In this document: one piece after another, positions 1 through 5,464 of the stretch
Numbering within the stretch: the stretch's first letter is position 1
Layout: every line of letters begins with the position of its first letter
Assembly: GCA_003343815.1 (NCBI GenBank)
Contig: QAKL01000002.1
Span: 1-5,477 of the forward strand
Reading direction: 5' to 3'
DNA length: 5,477 nucleotides
Origin: Clostridiales bacterium
Lineage (GTDB): Bacteria > Bacillota > Peptococcia > Peptococcales > Peptococcaceae
Made by a program: the position numbers and the translations under genes
Notes under the pieces: generated by a model
Told to the model about the DNA's origin: nothing
The model's input: only the letters and a program-made list of their open reading frames with translations
Database searches by the model: none

Positions 1-6
1 CAGTAC

Positions 7-34
7 TTGTATTTTTATCTGTGCTTGCTATAAT
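7..34 (+). promoter_or_regulatory. Promoter of the flavin reductase-like gene, housekeeping sigma type
   Basis: A TTGTAT -35 box (7-12) and a perfect TATAAT -10 box (29-34) are separated by 16 bp. A TG dinucleotide at 26-27, one base before the -10, makes it an extended -10. Transcription would start near 41, leaving a leader of about 44 nt before the preferred ATG at 85. The boxes are seen directly; use by the vegetative sigma factor is inferred from consensus similarity. Confidence 0.65.
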
Positions 35-41
35 TATAGCA
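26..41. promoter_or_regulatory. 16-bp perfect palindrome over the -10 box, candidate operator
   Basis: TGCTATAATTATAGCA reads the same on both strands over all 16 bases and covers the whole -10 element. A dimeric repressor bound here would block RNA polymerase. It partly resembles AT-rich PerR/Fur-type boxes but lacks their single-base centre and is not a match, so no regulator is named. Part of the symmetry comes from the TATAAT box itself, which weakens the case. Confidence 0.4.
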
Positions 42-43
42 GA

Positions 44-59
44 TGACAACATATTGTCA
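44..59. promoter_or_regulatory. Inverted repeat just after the predicted transcription start, candidate operator
   Basis: TGACAA and TTGTCA form a perfect 6-bp inverted repeat around a CATA spacer, at about +4 to +19 of the predicted transcript. Its centre lies 18 bp from that of the palindrome over the -10 box, under two helical turns. The position suits a dimeric repressor site, for example of the MarR or TetR kind. No regulator gene is in the window, so the regulator is unknown. Confidence 0.4.
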
Positions 60-69
60 ATAATATTAT

Positions 70-76
70 AGGATGG
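70..76 (+). promoter_or_regulatory. Ribosome binding site that selects the ATG at 85
   Basis: AGGATGG ends 8 nt before the ATG at 85, normal spacing. The upstream in-frame ATG at 73 lies inside this motif and has no separate Shine-Dalgarno sequence, so it is unlikely to be the start. Confidence 0.6.
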
Positions 77-84
77 TGTTCTTT

Positions 85-657
85 ATGAAGAAAGAATTAG
101 CAGTAAAACCCTATCTGTTTCCCATGCCAGTTTTAATGATTGCTACTTATAACGACGACGGCTCAGTCGATGTCATGAACATGGCTTGGGGCGGCATTTG
201 TGCCGAAAATATGGTTTCACTCAATATTGACGAGGAGCATAAAACCTCGAAAAATATCAAAAAAAGAGGTGCTTTTACCATCAGCATCGCCGACACTGCA
301 CATCTCGAAGCAGCAGATTTTTTTGGAATCGCCAGCGGCAATACTATGAGCGATAAATTCGAGCGCAGCGGCTTAACTGCTACAAAAAGCCAAAAAATCG
401 ACGCTCCGATCATCGAAGAATTTCCTCTTACTTTGGAATGCAAAGTAGTAGAAGATAAAACCGAAATTTACGGTCACCATGTCTTAGGCGAAATCATCGG
501 CGTTTTGGCTGATGAAGCTGTGGTTGACGAAAAAGGCAGCGTCGATCCAAGTAAGCTTAATGCTTTTGTCTTCGACCAATTTCAAAGCGGTTATTATGCG
601 ATTGGCGAAAAAATCGGTACTGCTTGGCAGAGCGGTGCTCATTTGATGAAAAAATAA
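85..657 (+). CDS. Flavin reductase family protein (FMN-binding split barrel)
   Basis: A 190-residue soluble protein resembling the flavin reductase-like, FMN-binding split-barrel family (DIM6/NTAB type). Members bind FMN, and many pass electrons from NAD(P)H to free flavin or a partner oxygenase; substrate and partner here are unknown. Family-like features are an early strand with PMPVLMIATYNDDG (about residues 13-26), VMNMAWGG (about 30-37) where the flavin phosphate region usually lies, and a TSKNIKKRGAFTISIAD segment (about 55-71). There is no signal peptide or membrane segment, so it should be cytoplasmic. An ATG at 73 would add four residues (MVFF), but the ribosome binding site favours 85. 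The gene has its own promoter and terminator and appears monocistronic. Similar proteins are often annotated only as flavin reductase, so the family is fairly sure and the reaction is not. Confidence 0.85.
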   Translation: MKKELAVKPYLFPMPVLMIATYNDDGSVDVMNMAWGGICAENMVSLNIDEEHKTSKNIKKRGAFTISIADTAHLEAADFFGIASGNTMSDKFERSGLTATKSQKIDAPIIEEFPLTLECKVVEDKTEIYGHHVLGEIIGVLADEAVVDEKGSVDPSKLNAFVFDQFQSGYYAIGEKIGTAWQSGAHLMKK

Positions 658-664
658 TTACACT

Positions 665-701
665 AAAAGACCTGTTTTCATAAAGAAAACAGGTCTTTTT
701 T
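665..701. terminator. Intrinsic terminator between convergent genes, probably bidirectional
   Basis: A 15-bp uninterrupted stem (665-679 with 685-699) closes a 5-nt loop (ATAAA). A run of T follows on the plus strand to 701. The stem's A-rich foot gives four T on the minus strand. It ends the flavin reductase transcript and can also end the minus-strand transcript arriving from 876. The TAA stop of the 58-aa minus-strand gene (700-702) sits in the T-run at its edge. Confidence 0.9.
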
Positions 702-876
702 ACGAGCCCTGCTTATGCGCCAGCTCGTACTCATATCCGTAGCGGTAATACGGGCAGGACCCTGTATTATCGCTTAAAAAATCAACCATTTCATCTTCGT
801 CTAAATCAAACATGCAGTAGTAATAATCCTCAATTTCATCATAGTCGAAATAGACGCAAGTGTCGCATTTGCTCAT
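700..876 (-). CDS. Small DUF6472-like cysteine protein, 58 aa
   Basis: The minus strand reads a complete 58-codon frame starting MSKCDTCVYFDYDE and ending at TAA (700-702). It resembles the small DUF6472 family of Clostridia-type Firmicutes from memory of the family pattern: an N-terminal CxxC (Cys4, Cys7), then Cys21 in YYYCMFDLDEDEM, and Cys41 in a CPYYRYGYEYE segment. The four cysteines could form a small metal site, but that is inference; the family has no known function. The protein is very acidic and tyrosine-rich, with no membrane segment. Its ATG shares one base with the TAA of the upstream coiled-coil gene (TAATG). A GGTGA at 883-887, 6 nt before the ATG, serves as ribosome binding site, so the two are probably translationally coupled. 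The frame continues to the terminator without interruption. Confidence 0.8.
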   Translation of the reverse strand: MSKCDTCVYFDYDEIEDYYYCMFDLDEDEMVDFLSDNTGSCPYYRYGYEYELAHKQGS

Positions 877-1739
877 TATTCTTCACCGTCATTATCGAAC
901 TGTTTTAAAATATTCACGATATCCTCGCGGTCATTATGGAGCACCTCTAACTGCTGCTTATAAATATGCTCTGCCTGCTCGACAAAATCCGCCGCTTTCT
1001 TTAATCCCGCCGCCGTCATATCAGCCGCTCTTTGCTCGACCTCTGCCATGATACCATCGGCTTCATCGTGCGCATTTTGGATAATCTCCTCTGCCTTTTT
1101 CTCCGCTTCGGCAATTTTCGCGCTCAAAAGCTTGTCTACTTCCTCCTGCTTCATATACGCCTTGGTTTCGGCTTGACTAAGCATATAATCCGCCTTGATC
1201 TGCGCCTCATTAATGATGCGTTTCGCCTCTTCGTCGTTTGCGGTAATTTTCGGATTTTTCTCAGGCATGGGTAAGGTTGGGGATTTCGGTTCAATTTTAG
1301 GAGCTGCCGTACTCTGCGTCAATGCTTGATCAGCAATCTTTTGCGCGTTTTTAACTTTGGTTAATAATTTTTCTTCCTCTTCTTTGCGTTTCTGCGCCAT
1401 TTCCTCATTTAAAGCCGCATAGGCCTCGGCGCGTTTCTGCTCCAATTCCTTATTCAAATCCGCTACTGCTTTATCGAACTCCTTTTTATTTTTCACGCGC
1501 GGTACTTCGGGCATATCGGCTTTGACAAAGGTCATGACCTCGGGAGCCTCGCTGTCGTTTTGGCGGCCGTCACGATCAGCGCAGTGATACGAGCGCAAAG
1601 TCTCAATGATTTCCAAAGTTTTCTCTTTATCAACAATAATTTTATCTTTCTGCAAGGGGGCATTTTTGCACGAATGCAGGTAGTCTTCAAATAATAATAA
1701 TTCATGGCATATTTTTTTGCTAAAGCTGTTTTGCGCCAT
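876..1739 (-). CDS. Long coiled-coil protein of the clostridial 'ATPase-like' coiled-coil type
   Basis: A 287-residue, highly charged protein without signal peptide or membrane segment. Residues about 12-50 hold a short N-terminal module ending in KIIVDKEKTLEIIETLR. This resembles the N-terminus of small clostridial coiled-coil proteins often mis-annotated as ATPase or ATP synthase subunit b, which in other genomes sit near coaD. Residues about 85-140 and 168-265 are heptad-like, rich in Ala, Glu and Lys, and separated by a proline-rich linker (about 146-164, PKSPTLPMPEKNP). The second coiled coil has ATP synthase b / DivIVA-like AEKKAEEIIQNAHDEAD spacing, but compositional similarity of coiled coils is weak evidence for homology. 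The start is supported by GGAGGTG at 1745-1751. The gene heads a unit with the coupled 58-aa protein downstream. Function unknown; a scaffold or cell-division-associated role is possible. Confidence 0.75.
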   Translation of the reverse strand: MAQNSFSKKICHELLLFEDYLHSCKNAPLQKDKIIVDKEKTLEIIETLRSYHCADRDGRQNDSEAPEVMTFVKADMPEVPRVKNKKEFDKAVADLNKELEQKRAEAYAALNEEMAQKRKEEEEKLLTKVKNAQKIADQALTQSTAAPKIEPKSPTLPMPEKNPKITANDEEAKRIINEAQIKADYMLSQAETKAYMKQEEVDKLLSAKIAEAEKKAEEIIQNAHDEADGIMAEVEQRAADMTAAGLKKAADFVEQAEHIYKQQLEVLHNDREDIVNILKQFDNDGEE

Positions 1740-1744
1740 TTCGA

Positions 1745-1751
1745 CACCTCC
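1745..1751 (-). promoter_or_regulatory. Ribosome binding site of the coiled-coil gene
   Basis: On the minus strand GGAGGTG ends 5 nt before the ATG at 1737-1739 (7 nt counted from the GGAGG core). This is near-ideal and supports that start. Confidence 0.7.
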
Positions 1752-1775
1752 GCTAATATTTCAATCGTTAGATAT

Positions 1776-1781
1776 ATAATA
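1776..1781 (-). promoter_or_regulatory. Possible -10 box for the coiled-coil/DUF6472 unit
   Basis: On the minus strand TATTAT lies about 25 nt upstream of the ribosome binding site, giving a plausible short leader. The hexamer 17 bp further upstream (TTTCCT) is a poor -35, so this is only a candidate. A TTGAAA on the same strand is too close (7 bp) to pair with it. Confidence 0.3.
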
Positions 1782-1857
1782 CTACATCTTTCAAATTTAG
1801 GAAAGGGCTTTTCGCGAATTTTTTAGTAATTTTTTTAATTATTGCCCATTTTAAGCG

Positions 1858-1886
1858 CACATTTTTTGTAAAAATGCATATATAAA
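1858..1886 (+). promoter_or_regulatory. Possible promoter of the DUF4397-like gene, sigma type unclear
   Basis: A TATAAA (1881-1886) lies about 20 nt before the ribosome binding site but has no good vegetative -35 17 bp upstream. The same stretch can be read as a near sigma-K pattern: CACA at 1858-1861 and CATATATAA at 1877-1885, with 16 bp between the AC (1859-1860) and CATA. It misses the conserved T of the CATAnnnTA consensus. In such AT-rich DNA this could be chance. Confidence 0.25.
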
Positions 1887-1905
1887 CAATAAGCTTATCA
1901 CCTTT

Positions 1906-1913
1906 AAAGGAGG
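1906..1913 (+). promoter_or_regulatory. Strong ribosome binding site that selects a TTG start at 1922
   Basis: AAAGGAGG is a near-perfect Shine-Dalgarno sequence. It lies 8 nt before the TTG at 1922 but only 2 nt before the in-frame TTG at 1916, which is too close. No ATG occurs in frame until 1940, well beyond useful spacing. Confidence 0.75.
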
Positions 1914-1921
1914 TTTTGTCT

Positions 1922-2617
1922 TTGTCCAGTAAAATCCGCTTTATGCAGGCTTCTCCCTGCTCCATGGACGCTTGGTGCAGCAATCAGCCCCTATGGAAAA
2001 ACTGCCTGCCCAATACTTTGAGCCAATACTACGACATCGACTACGGCAGTCACAGCATCATCATCTGCGATTCGTCAGCTCATTGCCCCAGTTACAACTC
2101 CTATGCTTATTTTCCTGAAAACAGCTTTAATACCTTGATTGCTTCCGGCTCGCCGAATATTAATCTTTTTGTCACCCCCGACGGCTTAAAATGCTCCCCC
2201 GGAGCCAACAAAGCCTACATCCGCTTTATCAATCTGGCCTACGACGAGCCGTGTTTGGATTTTCGCTTTTCTGACGGCATTTTAGCCATCGCCCGCAATA
2301 TCGCTTATCAGGAAATCACCAACTATTACCCCATCAGCGCAGGCAATTACAGTTTGGAGGCCTTTCGCTGCCACAGCAACATGCCACTTTTGTCCGTCCC
2401 GATGATTAGTTTAAAGCCGGACTTCAGCTACACTTTTTATATCACCGGCTCGCTTAACTTAAAGCCCAACTACACCCACCTTCTCTGCACCGATGCCATC
2501 GCGCCCTGCAGCTTCTGCCGACCAAAGCCGAAATATCCGCTCAACTCCTGCTCCAGCTGCGGCAAAGATAATTTTTACCACGATAACTTTTACTATAGCG
2601 ACAGCTACTACTATTGA
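1922..2617 (+). CDS. Cys/Tyr-rich protein with two DUF4397-like repeats and a C-terminal double-CxxC module
   Basis: A 231-residue protein starting at TTG. Two related units are visible: IRFMQASP..MDAW (residues 5-18) with a YYDIDYGSHSIII strand, and IRFINLAYDEPCLDF (100-114) with a YYPISAGNYSLEAF strand and a FSYTFYITGSL strand (168-178). The IRF-x-(5)-D opening, the YG/AGxxxxxx strand and the final YTxxxxG strand match the beta-sandwich pattern of DUF4397, which occurs in bacterial surface proteins. The tail holds Cys196-x2-Cys199-x10-Cys210-x2-Cys213, zinc-ribbon-like or disulfide-forming, and then a 15-residue end with six Tyr. There are 13 Cys and about 22 Tyr in all. No signal peptide, membrane helix or sorting motif is seen, so export by the general pathway is not supported. 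The gene stands alone and converges on the spoIIIA operon. A spore-coat or surface role is inference from composition and neighbourhood only. Confidence 0.7.
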   Translation: MSSKIRFMQASPCSMDAWCSNQPLWKNCLPNTLSQYYDIDYGSHSIIICDSSAHCPSYNSYAYFPENSFNTLIASGSPNINLFVTPDGLKCSPGANKAYIRFINLAYDEPCLDFRFSDGILAIARNIAYQEITNYYPISAGNYSLEAFRCHSNMPLLSVPMISLKPDFSYTFYITGSLNLKPNYTHLLCTDAIAPCSFCRPKPKYPLNSCSSCGKDNFYHDNFYYSDSYYY

Positions 2618-2629
2618 TTGATATTATTA

Positions 2630-2664
2630 AAAAAGTACGTTTGGCGTAACCAAACGTACTTTTT
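2630..2664. terminator. Bidirectional intrinsic terminator between the DUF4397-like gene and spoIIIAH
   Basis: A perfect 15-bp stem (2630-2644 with 2650-2664) surrounds a CGTAA loop. The A-rich left foot and T-rich right foot give U-tracts in both directions. It lies 12 bp after the TGA of the plus-strand gene. On the minus strand the TAA of spoIIIAH (2663-2665) is inside the stem, so the operon ends at once after that gene. Confidence 0.9.
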
Positions 2665-3280
2665 AGCGTGGGATGACTAATACATTTTCTTTGGCAAATC
2701 CGCTGGTACGCTCTAAAATCTCGGCGATTACGATGCCATCTTCAATCGGCAGATTTTTGTCGATTAGGGCGCTGATCTGCTCCCCCTCGATAAAAACCGC
2801 CGCCTCATAGCCTTTTAATTTTAATAAACTCTCTGCCTGCTCTGCTGTCTTTTGCGCATTTTTGATTTCGAGCATCCTTTCTTCTGCCTGAGCGCGGACA
2901 GTGCTGTCTGCCGTTTCCGCCGCTAAATTTTGCAATTCGTCATACTCTGCCGCCAACTGTGTCTTACGCTGCCATTTGAGCTCGGCGGCTTGCTCCGCCC
3001 ACGACTTCGCATTTTTCTCCACAGCGTTAGATTGAGCATCTGTCTCTTCTGCCGGCTCATTTTCCGTACTCGGCGCTTGCACGTCTGTCTGAATAGTATT
3101 TTCCGCAGGCGGCTCCTGTGCAATATCTTCCTCTTTTTCGGTAACATTCGTACTCATCACCTGCGTCACCTCTTCGTCCGTCCCGGCGCTTAATTCCCCC
3201 GCCGCCAGATACGCGCACGTCGCCGCCAAACTAAGCAAAAGCGCCAGCCAAGCGATCCATTTTCTGATTAAGACAATCAT
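2663..3280 (-). CDS. spoIIIAH: Stage III sporulation protein AH (SpoIIIAH)
   Basis: A 205-residue, single-pass membrane protein. In Bacillus SpoIIIAH is made in the mother cell and its YscJ/FliF-like extracellular domain binds forespore SpoIIQ, building a ring across the intermembrane space during engulfment. Seen here: a membrane helix at about 8-27; a long acidic, low-complexity linker (about 33-90) rich in Glu, Thr and Pro; a charged helical segment (about 91-150); and the conserved C-terminal domain with LLKLKGYEAAVFIEGEQIS (about 152-170) and an ENVLVIP end. Length is close to the usual ~200-220 residues. The ATG overlaps the TGA of spoIIIAG by 4 nt (ATGA), and AAAGGTGGAG at 3288-3297 is the ribosome binding site, 7 nt upstream. 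It is the last gene of the operon. Confidence 0.93.
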   Translation of the reverse strand: MIVLIRKWIAWLALLLSLAATCAYLAAGELSAGTDEEVTQVMSTNVTEKEEDIAQEPPAENTIQTDVQAPSTENEPAEETDAQSNAVEKNAKSWAEQAAELKWQRKTQLAAEYDELQNLAAETADSTVRAQAEERMLEIKNAQKTAEQAESLLKLKGYEAAVFIEGEQISALIDKNLPIEDGIVIAEILERTSGFAKENVLVIPR

Positions 3281-3807
3281 GGCAATTCTCCACCTTTCAT
3301 TTTTAATACGCTTACTTTATAAAGCGGTATATCATATAGCACTGCCGCCGCCTCGGCTAATTGACGCTTGATCTCGCTATCATTCGCGCCCTCAGCTACA
3401 ATTAAAATTCCCGCGATTTCCGGTTCTTTTTGGGCAAGCACCAGCGCGCTTTCGCTGCCTTGACCGTTGTTGTAAAAAGCTATTGTTTCCTCCCTTTCCT
3501 CGCTCAGCACACCGTCGCTTTCCTCACGGCGCAGTTTTTGATTGGTAGCATAGCTTTTTTCCTCCGTTAATTTATAGCTGATCTCTACCTCGACTTGTCC
3601 TGCGCCCTCTACTTGGGAGAGAATTTGCGCCAGTTTTTCATCAGCCGTCAAGGTTTTCGTTTCGGTAGTTGTAATCGGAGGTGGGCTTTCACTGCTATTC
3701 TCCCCGCCTATGCTTAAAAGCAGTATCCCTAAAAAAGTCAAGCCCAGCAATAAACCGATATAGCGTTTCTGCCCACCACTTATCTTCATCTCCGAAAGCC
3801 TTTTCAC
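3277..3807 (-). CDS. spoIIIAG: Stage III sporulation protein AG (SpoIIIAG)
   Basis: A 176-residue protein, somewhat shorter than the Bacillus form (about 230). SpoIIIAG forms a large oligomeric ring in the outer forespore membrane space, part of the SpoIIIA-SpoIIQ channel. Seen: a membrane helix at about 16-33 (YIGLLLGLTFLGILLLSIG); a short Ser/Pro/Thr linker; LAQILSQVEGAGQVEVEISY (about 59-78), the start of the ring-building fold; a variable charged loop (about 80-120); and the diagnostic KEPEIAGILIVAEGANDSEIK (about 127-147), followed by ALYDIPLYKVSVLKMK-like residues. The preferred start is a GTG at 3805-3807, overlapping the TGA of spoIIIAF (GTGA), with GGAGGTG 8 nt upstream. An ATG six codons later is possible but has a GGAG only one base away. 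Confidence 0.93.
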   Translation of the reverse strand: MKRLSEMKISGGQKRYIGLLLGLTFLGILLLSIGGENSSESPPPITTTETKTLTADEKLAQILSQVEGAGQVEVEISYKLTEEKSYATNQKLRREESDGVLSEEREETIAFYNNGQGSESALVLAQKEPEIAGILIVAEGANDSEIKRQLAEAAAVLYDIPLYKVSVLKMKGGELP

Positions 3808-4322
3808 TCTGTCTGCACCTCCACCAGATGCTCGTTCAAATCATAATACGCACAAATCATCTTTTTTACTTTCGCCGCGACCTCTCCACTTGCCGACGCA
3901 TCTTTCAAATAAATTCGCACTTTCTTGATTTTACCCACTTCGCCCAAGCGCTCCTCCATGCTCAGCTCGACCTCAGTGCGGCAGTCTGTGACATCGTCTG
4001 CCAAATAAACCAATCCATTTATCTGCCGCTCTAATTTTAGCTTATATTCCTCTAAAACCCTTGTTTCATTCTGCGCCTTTAAATCCTCGCCTGCTGCCAT
4101 GACGCTTTCGCTGTCATAAGTTAAATTATCCGTCAGAATCCAACTATCAAGCCAAGCGTCCTTTTGCAGCAAATCCAAAATCGGACTTAAAATCGTCACA
4201 ATGATAAAAAGCCCCATCGCCATGCGGATAAAAGCTTTCATGTTGCTTTTAGGCAAAAGCAGATCCATAACTGTCGTCAAAAAAATAATCACCGTGACGT
4301 TGATCAAAAGTTCTTTCATCAT
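3804..4322 (-). CDS. spoIIIAF: Stage III sporulation protein AF (SpoIIIAF)
   Basis: A 172-residue membrane protein. SpoIIIAF has two N-terminal membrane helices and a soluble domain related in fold to other ring-building components of the channel, facing the space between mother cell and forespore membranes. Seen: helix 1 (about 5-22), the family-typical LLLPKSNMK turn (about 21-29), helix 2 (about 33-51), and a C-terminal domain with CRTEVELSMEE and a VRIYLKD strand. Two ATGs stand side by side (4320-4322 and 4317-4319). GGAG at 4326-4329 lies 3 nt from the first and 6 nt from the second, so the second, one residue shorter, may be the true start. The stop overlaps the GTG of spoIIIAG. Confidence 0.92.
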   Translation of the reverse strand: MMKELLINVTVIIFLTTVMDLLLPKSNMKAFIRMAMGLFIIVTILSPILDLLQKDAWLDSWILTDNLTYDSESVMAAGEDLKAQNETRVLEEYKLKLERQINGLVYLADDVTDCRTEVELSMEERLGEVGKIKKVRIYLKDASASGEVAAKVKKMICAYYDLNEHLVEVQTE

Positions 4323-4331
4323 TATCTCCTT

Positions 4332-5453
4332 TTAGCGCAGCATAAAAATCATTTGCGCAAGCGCCGTCAAAATTACCATGCTCAAGAAAAACACCAGCCC
4401 CATCAGCGCCACCGCCCAAAAAAGCAAAATCACACATTCACCGACATTTTGAAACATCTCGCAAAGCATCTTTTCGCCCAAAGGCTCAATTAAAGCCGCG
4501 ACTAATTTCATGCCCCAGCCTGCAAGCAAAATTTTTATCCCCGGCAGAAACGCCACCCAAATGATAACGAACATCCCGATAAATCCTACACCGTTTTTGA
4601 GAAAAATCGCGCCGCCTGCCGCCATTTGCGCGGTATCGGCTGCAAATGAGCCTACCACCGGGATAAAATTTCCGGCTAAATATCTCAGCGAGCGCAAGCC
4701 GAAACTGTCCCCCACCGCCGCCGAGGTGCCGCTTAAAGTGATTATCAGCAAAAATAGGCTGTTGATCCCGCCAAAGACGCTTAAAATCACTTTTTTTAAA
4801 AGCTTTTGCAGCTTTTCGAGTCTGTATTTCTCGCTCATGGCATTTACTATCGCTAAAATCAAACAAAAAAAGATGCCCGGCAAAAGCATATTTTTCGCTA
4901 AATTACCGATTACATTAATACTCCAAAAAAATAACGGCTGCAATACTCCTGCTGTCGCCGCACCACCCGCCGCTAACATCAAAACCAGCTGAATCGGCAA
5001 CAACGCATCCATGATCGCAATTAAATCCTCGCCTGCCTTATTTGCCACACTCCACAAATATTTTGTCTCCTCTATTACCAAAAGCGCTGCAAGAAAAAAC
5101 ACCACCAAACGCGCCATTTTGCCGATACTTTCGCCAAACGCCTCTTCAAGCGTCCCTAAAATCGCCGATAATATCGCTAAAAACAGCAACTTACCCAAAA
5201 ATGAAAAATTCAGCCTGATTTCTCCTCTGATAAGCTCCAAAATGGCCGTTACTATATCTGCCATATTTACGTCAGCATTACCCTGCCAGAGATTTGAAAA
5301 GTAATTCCAGCCGAAATACTCCTCGTACTGTGCGTCGATCTCAGCCAAAAGAGCGTCTACTGCAGAGGTATCCACCGCCGTTTCCGCATAAGCCGCGATA
5401 GAAAAATTTAAAAAACAAAACAGCACGCAAGCGATGCCAAAAAGCTTTTTCAT
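4332..5453 (-). CDS. spoIIIAE: Stage III sporulation protein AE (SpoIIIAE)
   Basis: A 373-residue polytopic membrane protein (about 400 in Bacillus) of the mother-cell SpoIIIA complex, needed for forespore gene expression after engulfment. Seen: a cleavable signal peptide (1-23, cut likely after AYA); an extracytoplasmic segment (about 24-80) with EEYFGWNYF; then about seven membrane helices, near 84-101, 113-130, 148-170, 184-204, 221-241, 290-315 and 338-365. The family-typical RYLAGNFIPVVGSF lies at about 257-270. The frame stays open to the window edge, but no ATG, GTG or TTG lies upstream in it and the signal peptide fits the ATG at 5451-5453. An AGGGG-type ribosome binding site stands about 8-13 nt upstream. 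Its TAA (4332-4334) overlaps the spoIIIAF ribosome binding site, leaving a 9-nt gap, which suggests coupled translation. Confidence 0.95.
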   Translation of the reverse strand: MKKLFGIACVLFCFLNFSIAAYAETAVDTSAVDALLAEIDAQYEEYFGWNYFSNLWQGNADVNMADIVTAILELIRGEIRLNFSFLGKLLFLAILSAILGTLEEAFGESIGKMARLVVFFLAALLVIEETKYLWSVANKAGEDLIAIMDALLPIQLVLMLAAGGAATAGVLQPLFFWSINVIGNLAKNMLLPGIFFCLILAIVNAMSEKYRLEKLQKLLKKVILSVFGGINSLFLLIITLSGTSAAVGDSFGLRSLRYLAGNFIPVVGSFAADTAQMAAGGAIFLKNGVGFIGMFVIIWVAFLPGIKILLAGWGMKLVAALIEPLGEKMLCEMFQNVGECVILLFWAVALMGLVFFLSMVILTALAQMIFMLR

Positions 5454-5464
5454 CTTAACCGCCC

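Noticed and set aside
60..69. ATAATATTAT palindrome upstream of the flavin reductase-like gene
   Set aside because: It is purely A/T and short, so chance symmetry is likely; the two 16-bp palindromes beside it are better supported.
1811..1818. TTCGCGAA palindrome between A/T tracts in the divergent intergenic region
   Set aside because: Eight bases of symmetry is too short to call an operator, and it matches no regulator box I know.
1889..1898. ATAAGCTTAT palindrome just before the ribosome binding site at 1906
   Set aside because: A 10-bp palindrome without a loop cannot form a useful RNA hairpin, and such AT-rich symmetry is common by chance.
1768..1983. A 71-codon minus-strand frame spanning the divergent intergenic region
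   Set aside because: It overlaps the start of the DUF4397-like gene and the promoter signals, and its product shows no recognisable pattern.
3681..4034. A 117-codon plus-strand frame across the spoIIIAF/spoIIIAG junction
   Set aside because: It is antisense to two recognised sporulation genes, with no ribosome binding site I can support and no recognisable domain.
4510..4992. A 160-codon open frame on the plus strand opposite spoIIIAE
   Set aside because: It lies wholly antisense to a clear SpoIIIAE, has a Lys/Pro/Ala composition of a shadow frame, and resembles no family.
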